Of a stretch of 64,000 nucleotides of DNA, positions 51,665 to 61,304 are shown one piece after another; the first letter of the stretch is position 1; each line of letters begins with the position of its first letter. A program made the translations under genes and the position numbers. Under the pieces are notes generated by a model. The model did not search any database, was not told the origin of the DNA, and worked only from the letters and a program-made list of their open reading frames with translations. This DNA is from Avibacterium avium (GTDB taxonomy: Bacteria; Pseudomonadota; Gammaproteobacteria; Enterobacterales; Pasteurellaceae): the NCBI RefSeq assembly GCF_900454535.1, contig NZ_UGSP01000001.1, positions 538,501 through 602,500 on the forward strand. The letters run 5' to 3'.

Positions 51665-53281
51665 TTAGGCTTTTGGGCCTGCTGCGATCAAGGCTTTACC
51701 TTCTTCATTGGTCGCATATTTTTCAAAGTTTTTCACAAAGCGGTTTGCTAAGTCTTCCGCTTTGGCTTGCCATTGTGCTTTGTCTGCATAAGTATCACGC
51801 GGATCTAAAATCGCAGGATCAACCCCCGGCAAGGCTTTTGGAATCGCTAAGTTGAAGATTGGTAATTCAGACATTTCAGCTTTATCAATTGAGCCATCTA
51901 AGATCGCATCGATAATGCCACGAGTATCTTTAATTGAGATACGTTTGCCTGTGCCGTTCCAACCTGTATTCACAAGGTAGGCTTCTGCACCAGCGGCTTC
52001 CATACGTTTCACTAACACTTCTGCATATTGCGTTGGGTGAAGTGATAAGAATGCTGCACCAAAACAAGCTGAGAAGGTTGGCGTTGGCTCAGTGATACCA
52101 CGTTCTGTTCCCGCTAATTTTGCGGTGAAACCAGATAAGAAGTAGTATTTCGTTTGCTCTGGCGTTAATTTTGCCACTGGCGGTAACACACCGAACGCAT
52201 CAGCAGTTAAGAAGATCACTTTTTTCGCGTGGCCTGCTTTAGAAACTGGTTTTACAATGTTTTCAATATGATAGATTGGGTAAGAAACACGGGTATTTTC
52301 GGTTTTTGAACCATCATCATAATCCACTGAACCATCTGCACGCACTACCACGTTTTCTAACAAGGCATCACGTTTAATCGCGCGATAAATATCTGGCTCA
52401 CTTTCTTCAGAAAGTTTAATGGTCTTCGCATAGCAACCACCTTCGTAGTTGAATACACCGTCATCGTCCCAACCGTGTTCATCATCACCGATTAATTGGC
52501 GTTTTGGATCTGTTGAAAGGGTGGTTTTACCAGTACCTGATAATCCGAAGAACACCGCTACATCGCCATCTTCACCCACGTTCGCAGAACAGTGCATTGA
52601 GGCAATGCCCTTAAGCGGAAGGAAATAGTTCATCATTGAGAACATACCTTTTTTCATTTCGCCGCCGTACCAAGTACCACCGATTAATTGAATACCTTCT
52701 GTGATGTTAAACGCCACAAAGTTTTCAGAATTTAAGCCTTGTTCTTTCCAATTTGGATTGGTTACTTTTGAACCATTCATTACCACAAAATCAGGCTTGA
52801 AGTTTTCTAATTCTGCCGCTGACGGACGAATAAACATATTGGTTACAAAGTGCGCTTGCCACGCCACTTCTGTAATAATACGCACGGCTAAGCGAGTATC
52901 AGGGTTCGCACCACAGAATGCGTCCACCACAAATAGGCGTTTGCCTGAAAGTTGTTTAGTCACTAACTCTTTTAAACTTTGCCAAGTGGCTTGGTTCATT
53001 GGTTTGTTATCGTTTTTCGCCGCATCGCTTGTCCACCACACGGTGTCTTTGGTTTTCTCATCTAATACGATGTATTTATCTTTCGGTGAACGTCCTGTGA
53101 AAATCCCTGTATCCACCGCAACAGCACCAGATTGGGTAACCGTTCCTTTCTCAAAGCCTTCTAAACCTTCCTTAGTTTCTTCCTCGAAAAGCTGCTCATA
53201 ACTTGGGTTATACACCACATCTTTTACATCATAAATACCCAAGTTACCCAATTCTGCCACTAGTTTTTTTACATCAGTCAT
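51665..53281 (-). CDS. pckA: Phosphoenolpyruvate carboxykinase (ATP)
   Basis: PckA converts oxaloacetate and ATP to PEP and CO2; in capnophilic Pasteurellaceae it can work in the reverse, CO2-fixing direction. The 538-residue protein has the kinase motif [11 protein letters not shown], the substrate-site segment [10 protein letters not shown] and [16 protein letters not shown]-type metal-site sequence. Normal length. It is preceded by hslO on the same strand with a terminator between, so it has its own promoter. Confidence 0.96.
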   Translation of the reverse strand: MTDVKKLVAELGNLGIYDVKDVVYNPSYEQLFEEETKEGLEGFEKGTVTQSGAVAVDTGIFTGRSPKDKYIVLDEKTKDTVWWTSDAAKNDNKPMNQATWQSLKELVTKQLSGKRLFVVDAFCGANPDTRLAVRIITEVAWQAHFVTNMFIRPSAAELENFKPDFVVMNGSKVTNPNWKEQGLNSENFVAFNITEGIQLIGGTWYGGEMKKGMFSMMNYFLPLKGIASMHCSANVGEDGDVAVFFGLSGTGKTTLSTDPKRQLIGDDEHGWDDDGVFNYEGGCYAKTIKLSEESEPDIYRAIKRDALLENVVVRADGSVDYDDGSKTENTRVSYPIYHIENIVKPVSKAGHAKKVIFLTADAFGVLPPVAKLTPEQTKYYFLSGFTAKLAGTERGITEPTPTFSACFGAAFLSLHPTQYAEVLVKRMEAAGAEAYLVNTGWNGTGKRISIKDTRGIIDAILDGSIDKAEMSELPIFNLAIPKALPGVDPAILDPRDTYADKAQWQAKAEDLANRFVKNFEKYATNEEGKALIAAGPKA

Positions 53282-53409
53282 AAGATATACCTCAATTAAG
53301 TTAATATTAAAAAAGATAGCGGTATTCTATGTGAAGTACGAAAAAAAAAATGTTAGGTAGATCTCAAAATCAGAAAAAAACCATTCCATTACTCAAAATA
53401 GTTAAGTTT

Positions 53410-53425
53410 TGTGATGTGAATCAAG
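53410..53425 (-). promoter_or_regulatory. Possible CRP site upstream of pckA
   Basis: TGTGATGTGAATCAAG has a full left half-site and three of five bases of the right half of TGTGA-N6-TCACA. The centre is 136 bases before the pckA start. CRP control of pckA is reasonable in this family, but the match is imperfect. Confidence 0.3.
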
Positions 53426-53440
53426 GAAAAGAGAGAGAAA

Positions 53441-53468
53441 TAAAAAAGCACGAACCGAAGTTCGTGCT
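53441..53468 (-). terminator. Terminator of hslO
   Basis: AGCACGAAC (53447-53455) pairs perfectly with GTTCGTGCT (53460-53468) around CGAA. On the minus strand it is followed by TTTTTTA. It begins 7 bases after the hslO stop. Confidence 0.92.
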
Positions 53469-53475
53469 AATCAAA

Positions 53476-54345
53476 TTATTGTGCGGAATCACGCAATTTT
53501 TCAATGGCTTCTTTATTAAAGAAATAATGCGTTCCACAACATTCGCATTGCATATCAATGCTGCCGTTGTGTTCGGCGAGAATTTCGTCAATTTCGTTTT
53601 CTGGTAATAACAGCAATGCACCGCCTGAGCGTTCTTGGGTACACCCACAGAAAAATTCCACATTTTGTGCAGGGTAAATTTCCACGGTTTCTTCGTGATA
53701 TAAACGGTAAAGCATTTCTTCTGCGCTTAGACCGAAAATTTCTTCATCTTTTACCGTTGCCGTAAGGGTAGCAAGATGTTCAAAATCTCCTTCTTCGCCC
53801 ACGCCGTCTGGCATCACTTGCAATAACATTCCCGCTGCTACAGGTTCGCCATTAAATTCGCCTGTACGGATAATTAACTGGGTTTGTAACTGCTCAGAAC
53901 GCACGAAATAATCTTCTAAACATTCCGTGATCGTTGGTTTATCTAAACCAATCACGCCCTGATAACGCTCGCCTTCATTTGGCGTGATGGTGATCACTAA
54001 CACCCCTTTGCCAATCATTTCGCTTAGGCTCATATCATCACGCACTTCCCCTTGTAAACGGGCTAGCGCACGCATTTTTTGATCATCAGAACCATTCACT
54101 AAAGCTAATGAAAGTGGGCCATCACCTTGAATTTGCACGGTAATGCTGCCGTCAAATTTTAATGTTGCGGTTAATAAACTGGTTGCCACCATCATTTCAC
54201 CTAGTAGGTTTTGCACCACTTTCGGATAATGATGGGTGTTTAAGGTATCTTTAAAACTTTGGTTTAAACGCACCCATTCACCACGCACCGCGCGGTTTTT
54301 AAATAAATAACGATACAGTTTGTCGTTGTCAGCTTGATATGTCAT
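53476..54345 (-). CDS. hslO: Redox-regulated chaperone Hsp33
   Basis: Hsp33 is a cytoplasmic holdase switched on by oxidation. The C-terminal zinc site that acts as redox switch is intact: FFCGC followed about 30 residues later by QCECCGTHY (pattern CxC...CxxC). 289 residues, normal length. It lies 145 bases after hslR and before pckA, the order known from E. coli. Confidence 0.95.
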   Translation of the reverse strand: MTYQADNDKLYRYLFKNRAVRGEWVRLNQSFKDTLNTHHYPKVVQNLLGEMMVATSLLTATLKFDGSITVQIQGDGPLSLALVNGSDDQKMRALARLQGEVRDDMSLSEMIGKGVLVITITPNEGERYQGVIGLDKPTITECLEDYFVRSEQLQTQLIIRTGEFNGEPVAAGMLLQVMPDGVGEEGDFEHLATLTATVKDEEIFGLSAEEMLYRLYHEETVEIYPAQNVEFFCGCTQERSGGALLLLPENEIDEILAEHNGSIDMQCECCGTHYFFNKEAIEKLRDSAQ

Positions 54346-54490
54346 TTTGTCCTCAATAAATCTTTAGGTTACGCCATTTGCTGAGTGAATTAAGAAAAGA
54401 ATAGATTTCGCTTTAGGAATATGCCCCCACGATGCCTACACTCAGCTTGGCAATGGGCTTAATATTGGGACGATTTTGTCAAACACAAGG

Positions 54491-54910
54491 TCAATCCTGA
54501 TATTTAAACTTAAGCAAATCTCGCCGCTCTTTTTTATTTGGGCGACGTTCTGGGTTGGGCATTGCTAACGCCTGATATTTACGAGCGATGGCGAATTTCT
54601 CACGTTTTTCTATGCTCTCGGGGGTTTCTTGATATAACAACTGAGCCTCTGGTGCACCTCGGCGTTGGTTGGAAAGGGCAAGCACTTGCACTTCTTTTTC
54701 CTCATTGCCTTGGCGTAATTTAATCAATGCCCCCACTTCCACGGTTTTGTTCGGCTTGGTACGCTGATTGTTATAATGCACCTTACCGCCGTCAATCATT
54801 TCTTTCGCAATGGTGCGAGTTTTATAAAAACGTGCCGCCCATAGCCATTTGTCTAAACGAACCTCGTTATCTTCTTGATTATCCCGTTGCTTTGCAGAAT
54901 TTTTTGCCAT
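54491..54910 (-). CDS. hslR: Ribosome-associated heat-shock protein Hsp15
   Basis: Hsp15 binds free 50S subunits that still carry a nascent chain and helps recycle them. The S4-type RNA-binding domain is at the start (VRLDKWLWAARFYKTRTIAKEMIDGGKV). The tail is basic (RRPNKKERRDLLKFK). 139 residues, normal length. It is divergent from the OPT transporter gene. Confidence 0.92.
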   Translation of the reverse strand: MAKNSAKQRDNQEDNEVRLDKWLWAARFYKTRTIAKEMIDGGKVHYNNQRTKPNKTVEVGALIKLRQGNEEKEVQVLALSNQRRGAPEAQLLYQETPESIEKREKFAIARKYQALAMPNPERRPNKKERRDLLKFKYQD

Positions 54911-55052
54911 TTTGCTTTTCCCCTTATATTTAAAGTGCGGTGGTTTTTTCCGTATTTTATGCTATAAGACAAGATTTAGACAAAAATTTGATCCGAACTA
55001 ATAAAATTCAGATAGAATGAAGCATTTTTATAACAAAATCGAGGAAAAAACG

Positions 55053-57074
55053 ATGCAACATTCAACTTCTTCGCCTAGTTTGAAAGAGCTGACCTTTCGC
55101 GGAATGTTCTTAGGGGCGTTAATTACGGTGATTTTCACCGCATCAAATGTTTATCTTGGGCTAAAAGTGGGGCTGACGTTCGCCTCATCAATCCCTGCCG
55201 CAGTAATATCAATGGCGGTGCTGAAAATGTTTTCAGGTTCAAATATCTTAGAAAATAATATGGTACAAACCCAAGCCTCAGCCGCGGGTACGCTTTCTTC
55301 AGTGATTTTTGTGATCCCGGGATTGTTGATGATGGGCTATTGGCAAGATTTCCCTTTCTGGCAAACCTTGTTAATTTGTGCCGCAGGGGGGATTTTAGGG
55401 GTGATTTTTACTGTACCGTTACGCCAAGTGATGGTGGCGAAAAGTGATTTGCCTTATCCAGAAGGCGTTGCCGCAGCGGAAATTCTCAAAGCCGGTAACC
55501 ACGAAGAAGGAAAAAGCGATAGTGGCATTAAAGAGATCGCAGCAGGTGGTGTGATTGCCGCGGTGGTGAGCTTTGCCACCAATGGATTACGCTTGATTGC
55601 CGATGGTGCAAGTCTGTGGTTTAAAGGGGGAAATGCCGTTTTCCAAGTGCCGATGGGCTTCTCCCTCGCCTTATTAGGGGCAGGTTATTTAGTGGGAATT
55701 GTAGGCGGTATCGCCATTTTAGTGGGAATTTTCCTCACTTGGGGCGTTGCAGTACCTTATTTCACCAGCACCTCATCAATGCCTGTGGACGCGGATATAG
55801 TGGGCTATGCGATGGGTATTTGGAAAAGTAAAGTGCGTTTCATCGGCGTTGGAACGATTGGCATTGCGGCGATTTGGACATTGCTGGTGTTAATGAAACC
55901 GATGATCCAAGGAATGGCACAATCTTTCCGTGCGTTAAAAGATCCTTCCGCACAAACCAATGATCGCACACAACTTGATTTATCCCCTAAATCAATGATT
56001 TATATCACAATCGCCGCAATCGCCTTGATTATGGTGGCACTTCACCACTTCATTGCACAAGCACCGATTGCCACAGAATATGCCTTATTATTTGTTATTG
56101 TGTGTACCTTCTTAGCGGTGTTTATCGGCTTTTTCGTTGCCGCAGCCTGTGGTTATATGGCAGGGCTTGTGGGATCATCATCTAGCCCAATCTCTGGTAT
56201 TGGGATTATTTCCGTGGTCATCACCTCCCTCACCTTATTCTTACTCGGCAAAATGACGGGCTTAATCGACTCACCAGAGGGAATGAAATTTCTCACTGCG
56301 TTGACCATTTTTACTGGCTCAATCGTCATCACCACTGCGGCGATTTCTAACGACAACTTGCAAGATCTCAAAACTGGATTGTTGGTGCAAGCCACCCCTT
56401 GGCGTCAACAAGTGGCATTAATTATCGGCTGTGTGGTAGGTGCGTTCGTCATCGCCCCCGTGCTAGAAATTCTCTACCACGCCTACGGTTTCACAGGGGC
56501 ATTACCACGTGCTGATATGGATCCAAGCCAAGCCCTTTCCGCCCCACAAGCCACTTTAATGACCACCATCGCAACGGGCATTTTCTCCAGCAATTTAGAA
56601 TGGCGTTATATCTTTATGGGGATCGGATTAGGCTTAGCCCTCATCATCATTGATACGCTATTGAAAAAAGCCAGCCAAAATCGCTTTGCCCTGCCTGCCC
56701 TCGCTGTGGGAATGGGGATTTATTTACCTCCAGTTGTAAATATGCCTATCATCATTGGGGCGGTGCTAGCTTGGTTTATCAACCGACACTTAACGGCTTA
56801 TGCACAACGCAACGGCAAAAATCTTAATGATGTGAAGAAAAAAGCAGAACGCTACGGCACCTTATTCGCCGCAGGTTTGATTGTGGGGGAAAGCTTAATT
56901 GGCGTAATTCTCGCCTTTATCATCGCCGCCTCCGTAACCTCTGGCGGCTCTGACGCACCACTTGCGCTTTCATTAGAAAACTGGGACAGCACCGCAGAAT
57001 GGCTCGGATTAGCCGTTTTCATTCTCGGCGTGATCATCTACGCCCTGCGCGTCCTACGTGCGAAAAATACATAA
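55053..57074 (+). CDS. OPT family oligopeptide transporter
   Basis: A 673-residue inner-membrane protein with about 15 hydrophobic helices, of the oligopeptide transporter (OPT) family. Family segments include LGALITVIFTASNVYLGLKVGLTF near the N-terminus (55104-55175) and PYPEGVAAAEILKAG. ATG 55053 is chosen because GAGGA (55041-55045) precedes it; an upstream in-frame ATG at 55017 has no such site. The substrate (peptide or metal-siderophore) cannot be deduced. It is a single-gene unit closed by an uptake-sequence terminator. Confidence 0.88.
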   Translation: MQHSTSSPSLKELTFRGMFLGALITVIFTASNVYLGLKVGLTFASSIPAAVISMAVLKMFSGSNILENNMVQTQASAAGTLSSVIFVIPGLLMMGYWQDFPFWQTLLICAAGGILGVIFTVPLRQVMVAKSDLPYPEGVAAAEILKAGNHEEGKSDSGIKEIAAGGVIAAVVSFATNGLRLIADGASLWFKGGNAVFQVPMGFSLALLGAGYLVGIVGGIAILVGIFLTWGVAVPYFTSTSSMPVDADIVGYAMGIWKSKVRFIGVGTIGIAAIWTLLVLMKPMIQGMAQSFRALKDPSAQTNDRTQLDLSPKSMIYITIAAIALIMVALHHFIAQAPIATEYALLFVIVCTFLAVFIGFFVAAACGYMAGLVGSSSSPISGIGIISVVITSLTLFLLGKMTGLIDSPEGMKFLTALTIFTGSIVITTAAISNDNLQDLKTGLLVQATPWRQQVALIIGCVVGAFVIAPVLEILYHAYGFTGALPRADMDPSQALSAPQATLMTTIATGIFSSNLEWRYIFMGIGLGLALIIIDTLLKKASQNRFALPALAVGMGIYLPPVVNMPIIIGAVLAWFINRHLTAYAQRNGKNLNDVKKKAERYGTLFAAGLIVGESLIGVILAFIIAASVTSGGSDAPLALSLENWDSTAEWLGLAVFILGVIIYALRVLRAKNT

Positions 57075-57080
57075 AAATCC

Positions 57081-57127
57081 CACCGCACTTTGAATGTTGA
57101 AAGGAAAACGAAAGTGCGGTGTTTTTT
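57081..57127 (+). terminator. Uptake-sequence terminator after the OPT gene
   Basis: Two uptake sequences in inverted orientation, CACCGCACTTT (57081-57091) and AAAGTGCGGTG (57111-57121), form an 11-base-pair stem followed by TTTTTT. Confidence 0.85.
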
Positions 57128-57229
57128 ACCGTTATTTTTGTATTGGGAAAATTAAGAAAAAATAGCGTTAAAAAGCACCGCACTATTTTTTTATTTTTAT
57201 AAAACAAGAATTATTCAACCAACTGCAGG

Positions 57230-57246
57230 GGCGTATCGCATACGCC
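57230..57246. repeat. Short intergenic palindrome
   Basis: GGCGTAT-CGC-ATACGCC is a perfect 7-base-pair hairpin in the gap before cysQ. It resembles GC-rich GGGCGTATNNNATACGCC elements that I recall as dispersed intergenic repeats in Pasteurellaceae genomes. I see only one copy in this window. Confidence 0.5.
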
Positions 57247-57348
57247 GCCATCATAAGGTCAAGCCACTATAGACTGCCCCCCCACTTTTGCCCTTTGCTA
57301 GCCCCTTTGTTATACTCTCCCTATTGTTTCATTGTTTAGGTCGCTGTT

Positions 57349-58155
57349 GTGTTACTTCATTCTTCTTTGTTGCAATCGGTATTAACGCTTGCCGAACAGG
57401 CGGGGGGGCATCTCAATCATTTTTATGGCAAAAATCTTCAGTCGGAACTCAAGGCGGACAATACGCCCGTAACGGAAGCGGATTTGTTTGTGAGCCAATT
57501 TTTGATCGAAAAACTCACCGCACTTACCCCTCGGCTTCCCGTGTTGTCAGAAGAAAGTTGCAAGATGCCTTTTGCTGAACGTCAACAATGGCAGACTTAT
57601 TGGCTGGTCGATCCGTTGGACGGCACTCAGCAATTTATTAATCGCACGGGCAATTTTTCGGTGTTGATTGCCTTGGTGCATCACAACCGCCCTGTGCTTG
57701 GGGTGATTCATTCCCCGCAATCGCAAAGCACTTATTACGCGACGCAAGGTGGCGGAGCGTATAAAAAAACCTCGCACAAAACCACCGCACTTTTACCGCA
57801 AACCCTTGATTTTACACAGCCGATCCGCATTGCCGTCGGTTCACACTCGGCGGCAAAGAAAGTGCGGTCTGTTTTGAACCCTGTTTTTTCTTATGATTTC
57901 CATATCATCGGCTCAAGTGGGATTAAAAGTGCGTTGGTGGCGGAGGGTTCGGCGGATTGTTATGTGCGATTGGGGGAAACCGGCGAATGGGACACGGCAG
58001 CGGCAGAAATTATTTTAGCGGAAATGGGCGGTGGTATTTTTGATCGCCATTTCCAGCCACTCACTTATAATCAACGTGAAACCTTGGTGAACCCTGATTT
58101 TGTGATGGTGGCAGACGCGCAGTTAAACTGGCACAACATCTTTCAATTTAATTAA
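57349..58155 (+). CDS. cysQ: 3'(2'),5'-bisphosphate nucleotidase CysQ
   Basis: CysQ removes the 3' phosphate from PAP, the by-product of sulfate assimilation, and belongs to the inositol monophosphatase family. The metal-binding motif WLVDPLDGTQQFI and the C-terminal WDTAAAEIILAEMGG motif are both present. 268 residues from a GTG start at 57349; the start is the least certain part, since no strong ribosome binding site precedes it. Three uptake sequences lie inside the gene. Confidence 0.88.
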   Translation: MLLHSSLLQSVLTLAEQAGGHLNHFYGKNLQSELKADNTPVTEADLFVSQFLIEKLTALTPRLPVLSEESCKMPFAERQQWQTYWLVDPLDGTQQFINRTGNFSVLIALVHHNRPVLGVIHSPQSQSTYYATQGGGAYKKTSHKTTALLPQTLDFTQPIRIAVGSHSAAKKVRSVLNPVFSYDFHIIGSSGIKSALVAEGSADCYVRLGETGEWDTAAAEIILAEMGGGIFDRHFQPLTYNQRETLVNPDFVMVADAQLNWHNIFQFN

Positions 58156-58225
58156 TGAGAACTATTGGTAATTTGCTAAGTTTGAGCATATTATTAACAC
58201 TCTTTTAAAAATGGATAGCAATCAT

Positions 58226-59719
58226 ATGACAAACCTCAACGCAGAAAAAAACTGTATCGTGATTTTTGGGGCTTCGGGTGATTTAACCCACCGTAAATTA
58301 ATCCCCGCACTGTACAATTTATATAAACTCGGGCGTTTAGCAGAGAATTTTTCCGTGCTAGGCGTAGCAAGAACAGAAATGACTGATGAGCAATTCCGCG
58401 AAAAAATGTGTCAAGCATTAATCAAAACGGAAAAAGCGGAAGGCGAAATGCTTGAGCATTTTTGTAGCCATCTGTATTACCAAACCATTAACACTTCTGA
58501 TGCGAAAGATTACGGCAAACTAGTGCCTCGTTTAGCAGAATTACACGAAAAATATCACACCGAAGGCAACACGCTTTATTATATGTCCACACCGCCAAGC
58601 CTTTATGGCGTGATTCCAGAATGCCTTGCCGCACACGGTTTAAATACCGAAGAACATGGCTGGAAACGTCTAATCGTGGAAAAACCTTTTGGTTACGACA
58701 TTAAAACAGCAAAAACCTTAGATATTCAAATTCACCGTTTCTTTGAAGAGCATCAAATTTACCGTATTGACCATTATCTTGGTAAAGAAACTGTGCAAAA
58801 CCTGTTGGTGTTGCGTTTTTCTAACGGCTTATTTGAACCTTTATGGAACCGCAACTTCATTGATTATATTGAGATCACTGGGGCTGAAAAACTTGGTGTA
58901 GAAGAGCGTGGTGGCTATTATGACGGTTCTGGCGCAATGCGTGATATGTTCCAAAACCACTTATTGCAAGTGTTGGCGATGATCGCGATGGAACCGCCTG
59001 CGATTATTAACGCCGATTCAATGCGTGATGAAGTGGCGAAAGTGCTACATTGCTTGCACCCATTGAGTGAAGAAGATGTGAAAAACAATCTCGTACTTGG
59101 GCAATACACACGCGGTTTCATTGATGGCAAAGAAGTGAAAGGCTATCTTGAAGAAAAAGGCGTGCCACCAGATTCCAATACGGAAACCTATATGGCGTTG
59201 CGTTGCGAAATTGACAACTGGCGTTGGGCGGGCGTGCCATTTTATGTGCGTACAGGAAAACGCTTACCTGCGCGCGTAACAGAAGTGGTGATTCATTTTA
59301 AAACCACACCACACCCAGTATTTAGCCAAAATGCGCCAGAAAACAAATTGATCATTCGCATTCAACCTGATGAAGGCATTTCAATGCGTTTCGGCTTGAA
59401 AAAACCGGGGGCAGGCTTTGAAGCCAAAGAAGTGTCAATGGATTTCCGCTATGCAGATCTGGCTCAACCAAGTTTATTAAGCGCTTACGACCGTTTATTG
59501 CTTGATGCAATGAAAGGTGATGCCACCCTATTTGCGCGTACCGATGCGGTACACGCCTGCTGGAAATTTGTACAGCCGATTTTGGATTACAAAGCTGCGC
59601 GTGGCCGTATTTACGATTACGAAGCTGGTACTTGGGGGCCAACAGAAGCGGATAAACTGATTGCTCGCACAGGGCGTGTTTGGCGTAAACCCAGCGGTTT
59701 AATGAAGAAAAAAGTCTAA
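58226..59719 (+). CDS. zwf: Glucose-6-phosphate 1-dehydrogenase
   Basis: Zwf oxidises glucose 6-phosphate with NADP+, the first step of the oxidative pentose phosphate pathway. The Rossmann motif [13 protein letters not shown] is at the start and the active site RIDHYLGKE lies near residue 187. ATG 58226 fits the family N-terminus better than ATG 58211, though the ribosome binding site is weak for both. 497 residues. pgl follows by 48 bases with a GC-rich hairpin in between (59727-59751). Confidence 0.95.
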   Translation: MTNLNAEKNCIVIFGASGDLTHRKLIPALYNLYKLGRLAENFSVLGVARTEMTDEQFREKMCQALIKTEKAEGEMLEHFCSHLYYQTINTSDAKDYGKLVPRLAELHEKYHTEGNTLYYMSTPPSLYGVIPECLAAHGLNTEEHGWKRLIVEKPFGYDIKTAKTLDIQIHRFFEEHQIYRIDHYLGKETVQNLLVLRFSNGLFEPLWNRNFIDYIEITGAEKLGVEERGGYYDGSGAMRDMFQNHLLQVLAMIAMEPPAIINADSMRDEVAKVLHCLHPLSEEDVKNNLVLGQYTRGFIDGKEVKGYLEEKGVPPDSNTETYMALRCEIDNWRWAGVPFYVRTGKRLPARVTEVVIHFKTTPHPVFSQNAPENKLIIRIQPDEGISMRFGLKKPGAGFEAKEVSMDFRYADLAQPSLLSAYDRLLLDAMKGDATLFARTDAVHACWKFVQPILDYKAARGRIYDYEAGTWGPTEADKLIARTGRVWRKPSGLMKKKV

Positions 59720-59726
59720 CCCAATT

Positions 59727-59751
59727 CCCCCGCTCTTACGGGAGCGAGGGG
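59727..59751 (+). other. GC-rich hairpin between zwf and pgl
   Basis: CCCC and CGCTC (59727-59735) can pair with GAGCG and GGGG (59742-59751) with one bulged A. No T-run follows, so it more likely stabilises the zwf mRNA or tunes pgl expression than terminates. Confidence 0.5.
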
Positions 59752-59767
59752 ATCTTCGGAGAACAGA

Positions 59768-60466
59768 ATGAACAACGTTATTTTTGAAAATGCACAAAGT
59801 GCGGTGGAAAAAATCGCAGAAGAACTCAAGCAATACAGCCTTGAAGGTCGCCCTGTGCATATTTCGCTTTCAGGTGGCAGCACGCCAAAACTTTTGTTTA
59901 AAACCTTGGCAGCTGCGCCGTACAACAAGGCTATCCAATGGAAAAACTTGCATTTCTGGTGGGGCGATGATCGTATGGTTGCCCCTTCTGATCCTGAAAG
60001 CAATTACGGCGAAGTGCAAAAATTATTGTTTGATCATATTGAAATTCCAGCAGAAAACATTCACCGCATTCGTGGTGAAGCCCCTGTGGAGCAGGAGCTC
60101 GTGCGCTTCCAAAATGAACTGGCTGAAGTTGTGCCAAACGGCGAGTTTGATTGGATTATTTTAGGAATGGGCGCAGACGGGCATACCGCCTCATTATTCC
60201 CGCATCAAACCAATTTTGATGACGAAAATTTAGCGGTGATCGCCAAACACCCAGAAACAGGGCAAGTGCGAATTTCCAAAACCGCCAAATTACTTGAGCA
60301 AGCTAAACGCATTACCTATTTGGTAACTGGTGCAGCAAAAGCAGAAATCTTAAAAGAAATCCAAAGTACGCCCGCAGAAAATCTGCCTTACCCCGCGGCA
60401 AAAATCAAAGCAAAAAATGGCGTAACGGAATGGTATTTGGATAAAGACGCAGCGAAGTTGTTGTAA
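59768..60466 (+). CDS. pgl: 6-phosphogluconolactonase
   Basis: Pgl (DevB type) hydrolyses 6-phosphogluconolactone, the second step of the pathway. The substrate motifs SLSGGSTPKLL and ILGMGADGHTASLFPH are clear. 232 residues, normal length. It lies directly after zwf and is separated from gnd by a HEPN/MNT gene pair. Confidence 0.94.
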   Translation: MNNVIFENAQSAVEKIAEELKQYSLEGRPVHISLSGGSTPKLLFKTLAAAPYNKAIQWKNLHFWWGDDRMVAPSDPESNYGEVQKLLFDHIEIPAENIHRIRGEAPVEQELVRFQNELAEVVPNGEFDWIILGMGADGHTASLFPHQTNFDDENLAVIAKHPETGQVRISKTAKLLEQAKRITYLVTGAAKAEILKEIQSTPAENLPYPAAKIKAKNGVTEWYLDKDAAKLL

Positions 60467-60516
60467 TAAAATGAAAGTGCGGTGATTTTTTTAGGAAATT
60501 TTTATTGGGAAAATAA

Positions 60517-60951
60517 ATGGAGCAACTGGATCTTTCAGCGTTAGAAAAAGCGTTTCACTCACTTGAAATGACCTTAGCCAAACTGGCGGATAAGCAATGG
60601 TTTGCCGCACAAGAAAACATTGTGCAAGACACTCTTATCGCTGGTTGCATTCAAAAATTTGAATTTGTTTATGAACTAAGTATTAAGATGATGAAACGCC
60701 AATTAAAGCTGATTGCCGAAGCTCCCGATGAAATTGACAGTGCAGATTTCCGCGATATTTTACGTTTGAGTGCCAAAGCAGGCTTGATTGAGCAAGTGGA
60801 GGATTGGCTGCTCTATCGTAAAATGCGAAACATCACCTCGCACACTTACGATCAAAATAAGGCTCAGCAAGTTTATGGACAAATGATCGGTTTTTTAGCT
60901 TCTGCCAAAAACTTGCTCAACCAATTACAACAGCGTAATAACGATGATTGA
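60517..60951 (+). CDS. HEPN-domain nucleotidyltransferase partner (HI0074/HepT-like)
   Basis: A 144-residue helical protein of the nucleotidyltransferase substrate-binding family, related to H. influenzae HI0074. It carries the HEPN motif RX4HXY: Arg104, His109 and Tyr111 in RNITSHTY. In MntA-HepT toxin-antitoxin pairs such a protein is an RNase toxin whose tyrosine is AMPylated by the partner. Whether this copy is toxic or only a nucleotide-binding partner cannot be told. Its end overlaps the next gene by 8 bases. Confidence 0.82.
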   Translation: MEQLDLSALEKAFHSLEMTLAKLADKQWFAAQENIVQDTLIAGCIQKFEFVYELSIKMMKRQLKLIAEAPDEIDSADFRDILRLSAKAGLIEQVEDWLLYRKMRNITSHTYDQNKAQQVYGQMIGFLASAKNLLNQLQQRNNDD

Positions 60952-61255
60952 TATTCAACCCCAACATCTTGAAATTGTGGAAAAAATCCTCCGCACTTAT
61001 TTGAGTGAATATGAAGTGCGTGCTTTTGGATCAAGAGTAAAGGGCACGGCTCGCCCTTTTTCAGATCTTGATTTGGTGGTGATGACAGCACAGCCCCTTT
61101 CTTTAAGAACGCTATGCGAAGTAGAAAATGCGTTTTCAGAAAGTGATTTACCTTGGCAAGTGGATATTGTGGATTGGGCAGCAACATCAGTAGAATTTCA
61201 GCAAATTATTTTGCAGAAATCTGTTGTGATTCAACAACAGATTTCATCAACCTAG
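60944..61255 (+). CDS. MNT-type minimal nucleotidyltransferase (HI0073/MntA-like)
   Basis: A 103-residue minimal nucleotidyltransferase. The motif GSX10DXD is complete (Gly29-Ser30, Asp41, Asp43) and a third acidic residue, Asp74, is in VDIVDW. Such proteins can AMPylate the partner HEPN protein and neutralise it. The start overlaps the HEPN gene by 8 bases, so the pair is translationally coupled in the order HEPN then MNT. The pair lies between pgl and gnd. Confidence 0.85.
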   Translation: MIDIQPQHLEIVEKILRTYLSEYEVRAFGSRVKGTARPFSDLDLVVMTAQPLSLRTLCEVENAFSESDLPWQVDIVDWAATSVEFQQIILQKSVVIQQQISST

Positions 61256-61304
61256 CCTAAAAAGGCAAGCAACAGATTATAACGAAACAGGAGAAAGTAA
61301 AGTT

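Noticed and set aside
53811-53825. GCCGTCTGG in hslO as another Neisseria uptake sequence
   Set aside because: Only the first 8 of 10 bases match, within a conserved chromosomal gene; it is probably chance.
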